Shown: positions 1 through 9,014, counted from the first letter of the stretch. The stretch is 62,448 bases of DNA from Coriobacteriales bacterium (GCA_031268525.1 JAIRXA010000042.1:1-62448), one strand, 5' to 3'. The notes: generated from the letters alone by a model not told the origin. A program made the numbers and translations.

Positions 1-648
1 CGCCGAAGAGACGAAGACCTGATAGAAGAGCTCGGCGTTCACCGGCATCTCGTTGAGCCTGACCAGCGCTCCCTGCTCAAGAAGAGCCGTCTCATCGAGA
101 ACCTCTCCCGCAGCCAGAGCCGCCTTAAGCTCAGGGTCGGTGATCTGCGAAACATCGACAAAACGCGAAAGGGCAGCCTGCCCCGAGGAGGTCAGATAGT
201 CGCGAGGGAGATAGTAGCCGGAATCGATGATGGTTTGCAGATTTACATCTTCGATAGCGGAGATATCCATGAACTCGAGCTGGCCGGTCTGGCCAATCGT
301 GTTGAGGGCCTGCGTCTGATCGAGAATGCCGGGAATCTGAACGAGAAGCTGGTTGCCTCCTTGCACCTGGACGCTTGCTTCGGACGCCCCAAGCAGGTTC
401 ACGCGGCGATCGACGATCTCCTGAGCGGCATTTATCTCCTCTGTTGAGACGCTCGATCCATCCGTCTTGCTCGCCTGAAGCACGACAGAAAGCCCGCCCT
501 GCACATCGAGGCCTTGGGTGATCTTCTTATCAGGTGGATAAAACATCACGACGGAGCCAACGAGCAGCACAAGCAACAAGACAAGTAACGTGATATGGGG
601 TCGCTTCTGCGACGGCTTCTTCTTTACCTTGAATCTTCTGTCAGCCAT
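1..648 (-). CDS. secD: Protein translocase subunit SecD, partial (C-terminus outside window)
   Basis: The N-terminal ~216 residues are present and the frame runs off the left edge. Reading from ATG 648 there is a basic N-terminus, one membrane segment (about residues 19-37), then the SecD periplasmic domain signature GLDVQGG followed by a region containing TGQLEFMD. SecD is the membrane-embedded part of SecDF, which uses proton motive force to help preprotein translocation. The start is supported by the ribosome site AGAGGAG just upstream. It lies downstream of tgt on the same strand, a common bacterial order, but no yajC is visible in the 108-base gap where it often sits. TATACT and TAGAAT, near 736-749, could be -10 elements giving secD its own promoter. 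Confidence 0.93.
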   Translation of the reverse strand, partial: MADRRFKVKKKPSQKRPHITLLVLLLVLLVGSVVMFYPPDKKITQGLDVQGGLSVVLQASKTDGSSVSTEEINAAQEIVDRRVNLLGASEASVQVQGGNQLLVQIPGILDQTQALNTIGQTGQLEFMDISAIEDVNLQTIIDSGYYLPRDYLTSSGQAALSRFVDVSQITDPELKAALAAGEVLDETALLEQGALVRLNEMPVNAELFYQVFVSSA

Positions 649-756
649 GTTCTCCTCTTTACCGGTGAGCCTCAAAACGCTCATGAAGGCATCCGTATTA
701 AAGCCTCCCAGAAAAATGAGAGACGATAAAGACAGATTCTATCAGTATATCCTATC

Positions 757-1914
757 TTAAAAGTCGTGAGAGGCAGGCGAGGATTCCCAGTCTGCAAGGA
801 AAGAACCGTAGCGTCCCTGAAGGACGGCATGACGCGCCCGTCGCATGAGATCAAGCAGGTAGAAGAGATTATGCTGACTGAGGAGCACCGCGGCGAGTAT
901 CTCCTTGGACATGACAAGATGCCGCAGGTAGGCGCGCGTGAACTGCGTGCAGGTGGGACAGTGGCAGGCGGAGTCGAGGGGGCCAAAATCACGCGTGAAT
1001 CGGGCATTGCGCAGGTTCAGACGGCCCTCGCTGGAAAAGACCGTACCCGTGCGCGCAATGCGTGTGGGTAAGACGCAATCAAACATATCCACTCCCAACG
1101 CGATCGCTCGAACCAGAGTCGTTGGGTTGCCGACCCCCATCAGATAGCGTGGACGGTCTGCGGGCAGCGCACAGGCAACCTCGCCCAAGGTCTCAAGCAT
1201 CACCGCATGTGGCTCTCCTACCGAGTAGCCACCTATGCCGAAGCCCTCAAATGCTCCTGTGTCATCAGATGTCTCGATATCGAGCAGACGCTCAATGCTT
1301 TCCAGACGCAGGTCGAGGAAGGTGCCTCCCTGCACAATGCCAAACAGAGCCTGTTGGGGGTTTTGCTGCGCCACACGGCAACGACGGGCCCAGGAGGCAC
1401 TCCGCGCGACCGCCTGAGTGACCGCATCGCGTGATGAGGGCCAGGGAGGACACTGGTCGAGCTGCATGATGATGTCGCTTCCCAGTTCGTTTTGGATGCG
1501 CATGGTATCCTCGGGCCGCCAGCGATGGTGGCTTCCATCGATGATGCTGGAAAAGCTCACACCTTCATCGTCTACCTTGAGCGTGTCCGCAAGACTGAAT
1601 ATCTGAAAACCGCCAGAATCGGTGAGTATCGAATGCTCCCAGCCCATGAAGCGCTGTAGCCCTCCCGCCTGTTCGACGAGATCGGAGCCGGGACGCAGAT
1701 AGAGATGGTAGGTGTTGGCGAGCACGATCTGTGCGCCGAGCTCCTCAAGCTGTGTGGGGGTCAGCGCCTTGACCGTGGCCTGAGTGCCAACCGGCATGAA
1801 GATCGGCGTCTCAATCTCCCCATGCGGTGTACTGAGTGTGGCGGCGCGAGCGGCGGTGACAGGGTCGCAAGCCTTGACCGTAAAGGAAAAACTGTTGGAT
1901 GTGTTATTCAGCAT
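757..1914 (-). CDS. tgt: tRNA-guanine transglycosylase
   Basis: A 385-residue protein of normal length for bacterial Tgt, which swaps guanine-34 for preQ1 in tRNAs with GUN anticodons. The substrate-pocket motif LTDSGGFQIFSL and the nucleophile motif GVDMFDCVLPTR are both intact. The zinc site near the C-terminus reads CHCPTC followed by a downstream His. It starts four bases after queA stops, so the two are probably translated from one mRNA. The ribosome site before ATG 1914 is weak (GAGG only two bases upstream), which suggests translational coupling to queA. With queA and queH this makes a compact queuosine modification block. Confidence 0.96.
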   Translation of the reverse strand: MLNNTSNSFSFTVKACDPVTAARAATLSTPHGEIETPIFMPVGTQATVKALTPTQLEELGAQIVLANTYHLYLRPGSDLVEQAGGLQRFMGWEHSILTDSGGFQIFSLADTLKVDDEGVSFSSIIDGSHHRWRPEDTMRIQNELGSDIIMQLDQCPPWPSSRDAVTQAVARSASWARRCRVAQQNPQQALFGIVQGGTFLDLRLESIERLLDIETSDDTGAFEGFGIGGYSVGEPHAVMLETLGEVACALPADRPRYLMGVGNPTTLVRAIALGVDMFDCVLPTRIARTGTVFSSEGRLNLRNARFTRDFGPLDSACHCPTCTQFTRAYLRHLVMSKEILAAVLLSQHNLFYLLDLMRRARHAVLQGRYGSFLADWESSPASHDF

Positions 1915-1918
1915 GGCC

Positions 1919-3139
1919 TCATTGTATCAGCATGGCATCGCCAAAGGACAAAAATCGATAACGTCGTTCAAGACCTTCATCATAGGCGTGGCGGATGAGC
2001 TCGGGCGTCGCAAAGGCAGAAACCAACAGCAGGAGCGTTGAGCGTGGCACATGGAAGTTGGTAATCAGGGCATCAACCACATGAAAACGGTAGCCCGGCA
2101 TGATATAAAGCGAGGTTTGCTCACCTGTGCGTGGCAACAGACATTCTCGATCAGAGTCCCAGGCGCTTTCCAGCGCACGCACGCTTGTGGTACCAACTGC
2201 GACGATTCGCCCGCCACGAGAATGTGCCTGATCGATGGCGGCAATTGTCTCGGCGCTCACATGGTAACGCTCCGTGTGAATGGCATGATCTTCGGGATGT
2301 TCTTCCATGATGGTGCGAAAGGTATCCAGACCAACCTCCAGTTCGACGGTTGCGAAATCAACACCTGCCAGGCGCAGACGTTCAAGCAGTTCGGTGGTGA
2401 AATGCAGTCCTGCAGTCGGCGCAGCCGCCGAACGCTCGGTGCGCGAATAGACGGTCTGATAGAGTTCATCATCGCCCGTAAATTCTGTGATATAGGGTGG
2501 AAGGGGTACCTGTCCCAGGGTGTGCAGGACAGCAGCGACCGTCAGACCAGGTGCGGCCTCCAGACGCACGAGTCGCAGACCGCGCTCACCCTGAGGCAGC
2601 CAGTCAAGAATGCTCGCACTCAAAGGTGAGATGCCACCCGATCTCGGGCCAAAAGAGATACGCGCTCCTGGTTTCAGGCGTCTCCCCGGCCTGACCAATG
2701 CCTCCCACAGCTCAACATCCTGTGATGTAAAGGCAGCACATCCCCGTGCACTCGAGGCACCTGCAGCGCCCACAGCATCCGAGGCACCCACAGCATCCGA
2801 GGCACCCACAACACTCGAGACTTCCGCAACATCAGAGGCACCTGCACCATCCGCAGCACCCGAGACCAGGGTAGTGTCGACGCGCCGCAGGAGCAGCACC
2901 TCAGCCTTCCCTGCACCAGGCTCACGCGTTCCCAACAGGCGCGCGGGCATGACCCGTGTCTCGTTGGCAACGAGCAGATCGCCAGGTGTGAGGTAGTCGG
3001 CGATATCACTGAAATGTCGGTGACTGATAATGGCACTCGTTCGATCCAATACGAGCAGTCGACAGGAATCACGGGTTTGTGCCGGCTGTTGCGCGATCAG
3101 TTCTTCGGGAAGATCGTAGTCAAAATCAGCCGTCAGCAT
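1919..3139 (-). CDS. queA: S-adenosylmethionine:tRNA ribosyltransferase-isomerase
   Basis: QueA transfers and isomerises the ribosyl part of SAM onto preQ1-tRNA to make epoxyqueuosine. The N-terminus FDYDLPEELIAQ, the middle APTAGLHFT and the C-terminal FHVPRSTLLLLVSAF are classic. At 406 residues it is about 50-60 longer than usual. The extra length is a low-complexity insert at roughly residues 90-145, made of a repeated six-residue unit close to GASDAV, encoded by an 18-bp tandem array (see 2748-2855). The insert falls between the early beta strand LLLRRVD and WEALVRPGRRLKPG, i.e. in a surface region of the fold. The start overlaps queH by several bases, with AGGGGA six bases upstream. Confidence 0.95.
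   Translation of the reverse strand: MLTADFDYDLPEELIAQQPAQTRDSCRLLVLDRTSAIISHRHFSDIADYLTPGDLLVANETRVMPARLLGTREPGAGKAEVLLLRRVDTTLVSGAADGAGASDVAEVSSVVGASDAVGASDAVGAAGASSARGCAAFTSQDVELWEALVRPGRRLKPGARISFGPRSGGISPLSASILDWLPQGERGLRLVRLEAAPGLTVAAVLHTLGQVPLPPYITEFTGDDELYQTVYSRTERSAAAPTAGLHFTTELLERLRLAGVDFATVELEVGLDTFRTIMEEHPEDHAIHTERYHVSAETIAAIDQAHSRGGRIVAVGTTSVRALESAWDSDRECLLPRTGEQTSLYIMPGYRFHVVDALITNFHVPRSTLLLLVSAFATPELIRHAYDEGLERRYRFLSFGDAMLIQ
2748..2855. repeat. 18-bp tandem repeat inside queA
   Basis: Six head-to-tail 18-bp units, two of them nearly identical (GCACCCACAGCATCCGAG type) and the rest degenerate. 18 is a multiple of three, so copy-number change keeps the frame and only lengthens the Gly/Ala/Ser/Asp/Val linker of QueA. 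Confidence 0.85.
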
Positions 3140-3833
3140 CGCGGGTCCCCTGAGGATTCAGAGCCGACGTCCTGCTCACGGTTCCCTCTGTTTCCGTCGC
3201 CCCGTGCTCCACGTGCCGCTCCTCTCGCCGTGCCGCACGCCGTGCTGCACGCTCCAGTTCCGCCTCGCGCCGTGATGACGCACAGCCACAGTAATTCTGA
3301 CGATACATGCCCCGCTCACGAGAGAGCCGTGTCGCCTCGGGATAATCCGCACGATAGTCGACAAACAGGGAGACGAGTCCCAGCGAGGTTGCCGCACACT
3401 CCAATTCTTCGGCGATGACTTCGGTAAACTGCCAGGGACTGACGCTCAGACTCGTTGCGATTGCCCTGATCCCCTGTTCGCGGGCGGTCTGTGCCAGACG
3501 AGTAAAGCGCAGGCGATAGCACCTACGACATCGCTCCTGGCGCTGTTCGCGCATCTCGAGAGATTCCGAGACGCCCTCCACGCAGGGAAAAATACCCTCA
3601 TTACCTGCGATGGCCGCATGAAAGGCCTCGGGGTCGTAGGAACCCTCTATCACGGCAAGACCCGTATCCTCGGCAAAATCGCGAAAGCCTGTACGGCGGC
3701 GTTCATATTCCTCCGCCGGCTCGATATTCGGATTGCCATACCAGGCAACAGGCTCGTATCCCGCCTCGCGCAGCCGTCGTAAGGGCATGAGCGAACAGGG
3801 TCCGCAGCAGATATGTATGAGGACTTTATGCAT
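3126..3833 (-). CDS. queH: Epoxyqueuosine reductase QueH
   Basis: QueH (formerly DUF208) reduces epoxyqueuosine to queuosine, the last step of the pathway, and is the non-homologous replacement for cobalamin-dependent QueG. The metal and cluster motifs are all visible: HICCGPC at the N-terminus, RCRRCYRLR in the middle and YRQNYCGC further on. The C-terminus is an Arg/Glu-rich tail. The ATG at 3833 has no ribosome site, but TATAAT lies exactly six bases upstream, so the message is probably leaderless; a TTG three bases earlier could also be read. It overlaps queA by about 14 bases, placing queH first in a queH-queA-tgt transcript. Confidence 0.95.
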   Translation of the reverse strand: MHKVLIHICCGPCSLMPLRRLREAGYEPVAWYGNPNIEPAEEYERRRTGFRDFAEDTGLAVIEGSYDPEAFHAAIAGNEGIFPCVEGVSESLEMREQRQERCRRCYRLRFTRLAQTAREQGIRAIATSLSVSPWQFTEVIAEELECAATSLGLVSLFVDYRADYPEATRLSRERGMYRQNYCGCASSRREAELERAARRAARREERHVEHGATETEGTVSRTSALNPQGTRDADG

Positions 3834-3839
3834 CAAAGG

Positions 3840-3845
3840 ATTATA
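3840..3845 (-). promoter_or_regulatory. -10 element giving a leaderless queH mRNA
   Basis: A perfect TATAAT (in the context TAGTATAAT) ends six bases before the queH ATG. Transcription would start on or next to the A of the start codon, and there is no Shine-Dalgarno sequence. No good -35 is visible. Leaderless mRNAs are common in Actinobacteria. Confidence 0.65.
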
Positions 3846-3886
3846 CTAACACCATACGCAAAAGACGGGGGAGGTTAACGATTGTC

Positions 3887-4936
3887 ATGGAAGTTTCTCG
3901 TAGCAAGATAGCCTGGGCGGCCGGCGGTTTTCTCGTCGGTATGCTGCTGCTGCTTTTTGGCGGCGGGTATGTACAGTATACTCTGGGTATGTGGGGCTTG
4001 GTCATCACCGAGCTTGGCATTCTCGTCTTTGCCATCGTCAGCGCGCTGGTCAGCCGCCTCGATCTACGAGCCGTTTTTCGTATCAGACGCGGAAGAGCCT
4101 GGCAGTGGCGCGGATGCCTGTATATCTATCTTGGAACCTTCTTCATAACCTACGCCTGCTCAATGGTTCTCTCGGCGCTCTTCCCGCAGATGACGGAGGT
4201 CAGCGAGTCTCTGACAGGCTTCATCACCTCAGGTCCCTATATCTTTGCACTCATCGCCGTATCTATCCTGCCGGGAATCTGCGAGGAGGCCTGGCATCGA
4301 GGAACCCTGCTGAGCAGCCTCGGTTCTCTCAAAAGTATCGTGTTACGGGTTGTCATCATGGGCCTCGTCTTCGGACTGTTTCACCTCGACCTGTTCCGCT
4401 TCCTTCCGACCATGGTGCTTGGTATGGGACTGAGCTATATGCGCATAAAGACCGACAACATGCTGATGCCGATGACCTTCCATGCGGTGAATAATCTGAT
4501 TCCCATAAGCATCAGTTTCCTGCTGCTGCCTCTTGCCCAGACGATGGAAGCACAGACGGTCGGCGGCACGGATCCTGTGCTTGGAACAGCGACAGTCATT
4601 GCCTTCACGACATTTTCTCTGGCGTCAGGCATTTTGTTCATCCACCTGGGGAGACGGCGATTGAGCGATCGTCCACAGGCGGGGGCACCACGGCAAGCAA
4701 GCACGTTACAGCCACCACCACCAAGCACACCTCCGTTGACTATCTCCTCATCGGCATCAGTGCTGGTGCCGATGACAAACGAACAGGTGGCTGAGTATCA
4801 TGCGGCTGAACAGCGCGCCCGCCGGACGACGGTCATCATCGTCGTCGTCTGTTGCTCGGTCGTTTTGCTGTCGTGCCTTGCCTGCTTCGGAGTAGCTCTG
4901 TTGGAGGCGGTCGACGTCTTGCAGACGTCCGCCTAA
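3887..4936 (+). CDS. CPBP-family intramembrane metalloprotease (CAAX-like)
   Basis: A 349-residue polytopic membrane protein with about eight hydrophobic segments. It carries the CPBP/ABI motifs: the paired glutamates in CEEAWHRG, then FGLFHLD, and a final HAVNN, which together form the intramembrane active site. The C-terminal ~100 residues depart from the core: a Pro/Ser-rich linker, then another membrane segment close to the end. In this family roles range from prenyl-protein processing to bacteriocin self-protection; nothing here fixes the substrate. The start is set by GGGGGAGG about 11 bases upstream. It is divergent from queH with only about 50 bases between. Confidence 0.85.
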   Translation: MEVSRSKIAWAAGGFLVGMLLLLFGGGYVQYTLGMWGLVITELGILVFAIVSALVSRLDLRAVFRIRRGRAWQWRGCLYIYLGTFFITYACSMVLSALFPQMTEVSESLTGFITSGPYIFALIAVSILPGICEEAWHRGTLLSSLGSLKSIVLRVVIMGLVFGLFHLDLFRFLPTMVLGMGLSYMRIKTDNMLMPMTFHAVNNLIPISISFLLLPLAQTMEAQTVGGTDPVLGTATVIAFTTFSLASGILFIHLGRRRLSDRPQAGAPRQASTLQPPPPSTPPLTISSSASVLVPMTNEQVAEYHAAEQRARRTTVIIVVVCCSVVLLSCLACFGVALLEAVDVLQTSA

Positions 4937-4995
4937 GCATCAAGGGGCGGCTTGTCATCGGGCCACTTGAACACAAAATATCGTGTGAATCAAAG

Positions 4996-5017
4996 AAGGC
5001 GACCTGTTGGTCGCCTT
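4996..5017 (-). terminator. Rho-independent terminator of the cold-shock gene
   Basis: Perfect 9-bp stem AAGGCGACC/GGTCGCCTT with a 4-base loop, followed on the minus strand by CTTTGATT. It lies 27 bases after the cold-shock stop codon. Confidence 0.75.
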
Positions 5018-5043
5018 CCCCTGTGTTGGATGTCAGTATCTGA

Positions 5044-5247
5044 CTAGACCTTGCGGACGTTGCTCGCCTGGAGCTTGCCATTCTGGCCGGTGGTGATATC
5101 AAACTCCACCAACGCGTCCTCTTCGAGGGTCTTGAACCCATCGGACTGGATTTCCGAATAGTGGACGAACAAGTCGTCCCCGTCATCCCGAGAGATGAAC
5201 CCATAGCCTTTATCCGGATTGAACCACTTGACTTTCCCTTCAGCCAT
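5044..5247 (-). CDS. cspA: Cold-shock protein
   Basis: A 67-residue single cold-shock domain that binds single-stranded nucleic acid as an RNA chaperone. RNP1 (KGYGFISR) and RNP2 (DLFVHYSEI) are both intact. The start at 5247 (MAEGKVKWF) is the family start and has GAAAGG upstream; a longer in-frame reading begins at 5325 but its extra 26 residues have no family counterpart. The ~90-base stretch before the gene contains a 13-bp palindrome TGCCCAGTGGGCA and is probably a structured 5' leader, as in other csp mRNAs. TAAAAT near 5350 is a possible -10. Confidence 0.95.
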   Translation of the reverse strand: MAEGKVKWFNPDKGYGFISRDDGDDLFVHYSEIQSDGFKTLEEDALVEFDITTGQNGKLQASNVRKV

Positions 5248-5460
5248 GTCTTGCCTTTCTTTCTGCCCACTGGGCAAACCACAAACGACACAGGTTTCAA
5301 CCAAGAAACCTGGGCCGCGAACCAATGAGCTCGTTTGAGCTCTTGAGAGATTTTACCATATTGTTACCTGATCGCTCCGTAAATCTGTATTTTTCTGATT
5401 CTTCTGCGGATTTTCCCTGGATTTTTGCCCTCAAAACAGCGGACGAAACACCGGGTGGGG

Positions 5461-7959
5461 CTATTCACCGATTTTTACGAGAGGAGCATAGCCAAGAAGC
5501 AGCTTCTTGGTCGAACCACTCTTGTGAAACTCGATGGTGATCGCCTCGCCGTCGACCGCAAGCACCACTCCCCTGCCAAAGGTTTTATGATCGATCTCGT
5601 CACCGACCGAAAAGATGAGCGATTCGCGGATGTTGCGCATGGCTTCGCGTTCGGCATTCGCCGTATCGTTTGTGGTGCCACTCGAACCGAAGACTCTGCT
5701 CTCTCCGAGCTCCTTCCTTGAGCCTGAGCCAAAGGTGCCCTGTCGATCACCACGTTTCTCCCAGCCAAAACCGCGATAGGATTGCGAGCCGACTCCGCTG
5801 ATCTTGAGCAATGTCACAGGAATCTCGGCAACAAAGCGCGAGCGCGGATTGGTCTGGGTACGACCAAAGAGATTGCGCGTCTGGGCATGAGTGACGAACA
5901 GGAGCTCACGTGCTCGCGTGATGGCGACATAGGCAAGACGTCGCTCTTCCTCGACGCCACTCTCCGCCTCAAAGGCGGCGACATGAGGGAAGAGCGATTC
6001 CTCGAGTCCAGCAATGAAGACAACGGGGAATTCAAGGCCCTTGGCAGAATGAATGGTCATGAGGGTGAGATAGTCCTCCCCTGCAAGCAGACTGTCGAGG
6101 TCCGAACGAAGGGCCAGCCACTCCATGAAGGCAATGAGTTGAGGAGCAGGGGCGTCGGAAGCGAGATCGGACGTGGCGTCCACGAGCCCTGGTGCGGGAT
6201 CGGCAGGATCGGACGTGGTGTCCACGAGCCCTGGTGCGGGATCGGCAGGATCAGCGAGCCCTGGTGCGGGATCACCGATATCACCGGGTTCGCCGAGCTC
6301 GGTGGGATTGTCAACAGTATCAACAAAAGCTGGAGCGAGAATGGAGGTCTCATCGGCCGATGAGGGATCATCTTCGAGCTCATCGACCTCATCCTCGGTG
6401 TGAATCTCATCGTATTCCTGAGTAACGCCGAAGAACTCCTGAATGTTTTCGATGCGTCCACGCGCCTCGTCGTTGTGCTCCGCTTCAAGTGCAGCGATAA
6501 GACCACTGCGCTCGACCAGCATCTCGACTATGCTGCGCAGGTCACCGCGATAGCCGCGTGCATCCTTTATCAGCTGGCAGAAGCGTGCGAGCTCATCACG
6601 CGCCCTCCTTGACAGGCTGTCCTCCGCACACACAAGCTCGGCTGCCTCCAGAAAACTCACACCGTCATCCCAGGCACGCGCAAGGATATCGGATTCTGCC
6701 TTCTTGCCCAAACCACGCTTGGGAACATTGAGTATACGACGTGCGGCGATATCGTCCCGTGGGTTTACCACAAGCTTCAGATAGGCCATGACATCGCGAA
6801 TCTCCGCGCGGTCAAAGAAGCGTGTGCCGCCGACGATACGATAGGGCACGCCAGCTCGCAGCAACTTGTCTTCCAGCACACGCGATTGGGCGTTCGTGCG
6901 ATAAAAGACCGCAAACTGCCGATACGCGCGCCCCTCGCGGTGTAGTCGTTCAACTTCCGAGGCGATCCAGCGCCCCTCGTCGCGCTCGTCTGCGGCTTGG
7001 TAAAGGGCGATCTGCTCGCCTTTTGATCCTTCGGTGTAGAGGCGTTTGGACTTACGGTTGGCGTTGTTGGCAATAAGCGCGTTGGCTGCATCGAGGATGG
7101 TCGCGGTCGAACGGTAGTTGCGTTCCAGTCGCACGACCCTCGCGTCGGGATAATCCTGCTCGAACTCCAGGATATTGCGAATGTCGGCACCACGCCAGGA
7201 GTAGATCGACTGATCATCGTCACCAACCACCATCAGATTGCGCGTCGCGGCGGCCAGCAGGGTGCAGATGCGATACTGGGCATGGTTGGTATCCTGATAC
7301 TCATCGACGAGCAGGTACTGAAAACGCCTCTGGTAGGCGCCCAGTACCTCTGGGTTATCGCGCAAGAGCAACCAGGCATTGAGAAGCAGGTCGTCAAAAT
7401 CCATCGCATCGGATTGTCGCAGACGCGCCTGGAGCGCCTGGTAGAGCCGCGCAACCAGGCGAGTATACGCGTTGTCTGCCTGCGCCTCATACGCATCGGG
7501 AGTCAGTAGTTCGTTTTTCGCCTGCGAGATACTGGCGCGGATCCGGTTGATCGGGAACTGTCGAGGATCGACATTTGCCTGTGCGTAGAGCTCTTTGAAC
7601 AGACGCTTGCTGTCGTCCTCATCATAGATAGAGAAATTCCGGGTATAACCCAGCAGGGTTGCATCCTGCCGAAGCAGACGCACGCACATCGCATGAAAGG
7701 TCTGCACCCACATGCCGCGTAGACCACCCGCCAGCAGCTCGGAAAGACGCTCGCGCATCTCAGCTGCTGCTTTATTCGTAAAGGTGATCGCGAGTATCTG
7801 GTAAGGCGAGACGCCGATATCCTCGATGAGGTGTGCAATGCGGTAAGTCAAAACGCGCGTCTTACCGCTGCCGGCACCCGCGAGCACCAACAGAGGCCCC
7901 TCGGTCGTCTCAACCGCTCTACGCTGCTCCGTATTCAGACTTGAGAGATCGACAGCCAT
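5461..7959 (-). CDS. pcrA: ATP-dependent DNA helicase PcrA/UvrD (SF1)
   Basis: An 832-residue 3'-5' helicase for repair and replication restart. Motifs in order: Walker A GAGSGKT, motif Ia FTNKAAAEMRERL, motif II LLVDEYQDT, motif III GDDDQSIYSWRGA, motif IV ERNYRS, motif V HSAKGLEF and motif VI YVAITRARE. The C-terminal Tudor-like tail FGRGVVLAVDG is typical of PcrA. The 2B region (about residues 540-600) contains an acidic, Pro-rich insert built on a 14-residue repeat around DPADPAPGLVD, encoded by a 42-bp minisatellite. It begins three bases after the DAHP synthase stop, so it is co-transcribed with the aro genes. Confidence 0.96.
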   Translation of the reverse strand: MAVDLSSLNTEQRRAVETTEGPLLVLAGAGSGKTRVLTYRIAHLIEDIGVSPYQILAITFTNKAAAEMRERLSELLAGGLRGMWVQTFHAMCVRLLRQDATLLGYTRNFSIYDEDDSKRLFKELYAQANVDPRQFPINRIRASISQAKNELLTPDAYEAQADNAYTRLVARLYQALQARLRQSDAMDFDDLLLNAWLLLRDNPEVLGAYQRRFQYLLVDEYQDTNHAQYRICTLLAAATRNLMVVGDDDQSIYSWRGADIRNILEFEQDYPDARVVRLERNYRSTATILDAANALIANNANRKSKRLYTEGSKGEQIALYQAADERDEGRWIASEVERLHREGRAYRQFAVFYRTNAQSRVLEDKLLRAGVPYRIVGGTRFFDRAEIRDVMAYLKLVVNPRDDIAARRILNVPKRGLGKKAESDILARAWDDGVSFLEAAELVCAEDSLSRRARDELARFCQLIKDARGYRGDLRSIVEMLVERSGLIAALEAEHNDEARGRIENIQEFFGVTQEYDEIHTEDEVDELEDDPSSADETSILAPAFVDTVDNPTELGEPGDIGDPAPGLADPADPAPGLVDTTSDPADPAPGLVDATSDLASDAPAPQLIAFMEWLALRSDLDSLLAGEDYLTLMTIHSAKGLEFPVVFIAGLEESLFPHVAAFEAESGVEEERRLAYVAITRARELLFVTHAQTRNLFGRTQTNPRSRFVAEIPVTLLKISGVGSQSYRGFGWEKRGDRQGTFGSGSRKELGESRVFGSSGTTNDTANAEREAMRNIRESLIFSVGDEIDHKTFGRGVVLAVDGEAITIEFHKSGSTKKLLLGYAPLVKIGE
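6165..6276. repeat. 42-bp minisatellite inside pcrA
   Basis: Two full 42-bp units (6165-6206 and 6207-6248) differing at one base, plus a partial third to about 6276. 42 bp equals 14 codons, so the frame is kept. It encodes the Asp/Pro-rich linker in PcrA. Confidence 0.85.
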
Positions 7960-7962
7960 CCT

Positions 7963-8742
7963 CTAGACAATCGTCTTTCCGACCGCGGCGGCTATGACGC
8001 GCAGTTCATCCATCAACGACGCGAAGGCTGCGAGCGTCAACTGTTGAGGTCCGTCAGATTTCGCCTGCTGTGGATTGGGGTGCACCTCGATCATCAACGA
8101 ATCGCAACCAGCGGCGATGGCGGCCTTGGCCAGCGAGGGAATCAGGTCAGCCTGACCGGCAGGGTGAGAAACATCCACACAGATCGGGAGCAGGGATCGT
8201 TTGTGAATGACGGGCACCGCCGAGATATCGAGGGTAAAGCGTGTCGCCGTCTCAAAGGTGCGCAGACCGCGCTCGCAGAGCATAATGTTGGGATTGCCAC
8301 CCTGGGTGAGGTATTCGGCCGCGGAGAGCCATTCGTCGATAGTCGCCGCCATACCCCGCTTGAAGAGGACGGGAGCGTGGTTTTCGGCCGTTGCCGAACC
8401 CACGCGCTTGAGCAGATCGAAGTTGGCCATGTTGCGCGTGCCGATCTGCAATGCGTCTACATAAGACATGACCAGATCGACATGCGCCGTATCCATGACC
8501 TCGGTCAGGGTTCCCAAGCCATGCTTCTTGCCCGTATCGGCCATCAGCTTCAGGCCTTCTTCGCCCAGACCCTGGAAGGAGTACGGGCTGGTTCGTGGCT
8601 TGAAGGCACCGCCGCGTATCCAATGCAGCCCCAGGTCGGCCAGGGCAGCACCAACCAGCTCCATCTGCTCGGCATCTTCGATGGAGCAGGGGCCAGCAAG
8701 CATCGTGATCGTGCCGGACTGGTGATAGGGAACATAGCTCAT
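7963..8742 (-). CDS. aroF: 3-deoxy-7-phosphoheptulonate synthase (DAHP synthase)
   Basis: First committed step of the shikimate pathway: phosphoenolpyruvate plus erythrose-4-phosphate. At 259 residues it is the single-barrel form (AroF/KdsA-like, type I-beta) with no fused regulatory domain. Motifs seen: AGPCSIE, IGTRNMANF, FKRGMAAT, DVSHPAG, and the metal-binding MIEVHP with a following KSDGPQ. It overlaps the chorismate mutase stop by ATGA (8739-8742). Tight coupling to a free-standing AroQ mutase suggests the two form a regulated complex, as known for other DAHP synthases lacking their own regulatory domain; that is inference here. Confidence 0.93.
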   Translation of the reverse strand: MSYVPYHQSGTITMLAGPCSIEDAEQMELVGAALADLGLHWIRGGAFKPRTSPYSFQGLGEEGLKLMADTGKKHGLGTLTEVMDTAHVDLVMSYVDALQIGTRNMANFDLLKRVGSATAENHAPVLFKRGMAATIDEWLSAAEYLTQGGNPNIMLCERGLRTFETATRFTLDISAVPVIHKRSLLPICVDVSHPAGQADLIPSLAKAAIAAGCDSLMIEVHPNPQQAKSDGPQQLTLAAFASLMDELRVIAAAVGKTIV

Positions 8743-9014
8743 CCGTGCATCTCCTTTGCGACGCGCAGGATGGTCTCCCAGATCGTGCGTAGATCGTCCG
8801 AGTACAAAGGCCCACGGTTGTAATGCGCCACCCGCTCAAAGATTTCCTCCTCGCGCTTCGGGTCATAGAGCGCAAGCTGGGCATTGGGTTTAAGCGCCCG
8901 AATCGCCAGTGACTTCTCGGCGCGTTGATTCAAGAGGGCAACGATCTGACTGTCGATGGTGTCGATATCGGCTCTCAGACTTTCGATGTCTTTTAGGGCT
9001 TGTTCCTCAGCCAT
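8739..9014 (-). CDS. Chorismate mutase, AroQ class
   Basis: A 91-residue all-helical AroQ-type mutase converting chorismate to prephenate. The first helix has the family pattern LRADIDTIDSQIVALLNQR, with catalytic Arg and the Arg/Lys of the next segment. The start at 9014 is chosen because AGAAGGG lies seven bases upstream and it gives the normal AroQ length; a frame open to 9143 would add 43 unrelated residues. It is first in the operon with aroF and pcrA. Confidence 0.9.
   Translation of the reverse strand: MAEEQALKDIESLRADIDTIDSQIVALLNQRAEKSLAIRALKPNAQLALYDPKREEEIFERVAHYNRGPLYSDDLRTIWETILRVAKEMHG

Noticed and set aside
2051..2629. 192-residue plus-strand frame opposite queA
   Set aside because: Lies entirely inside a well-supported gene on the other strand.
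4636..4936. Bacteriocin-immunity role for the CPBP protease
   Set aside because: Possible in the family, but it is not adjacent to the double-glycine peptide (about 4 kb away, other genes between), so the link is not supported.
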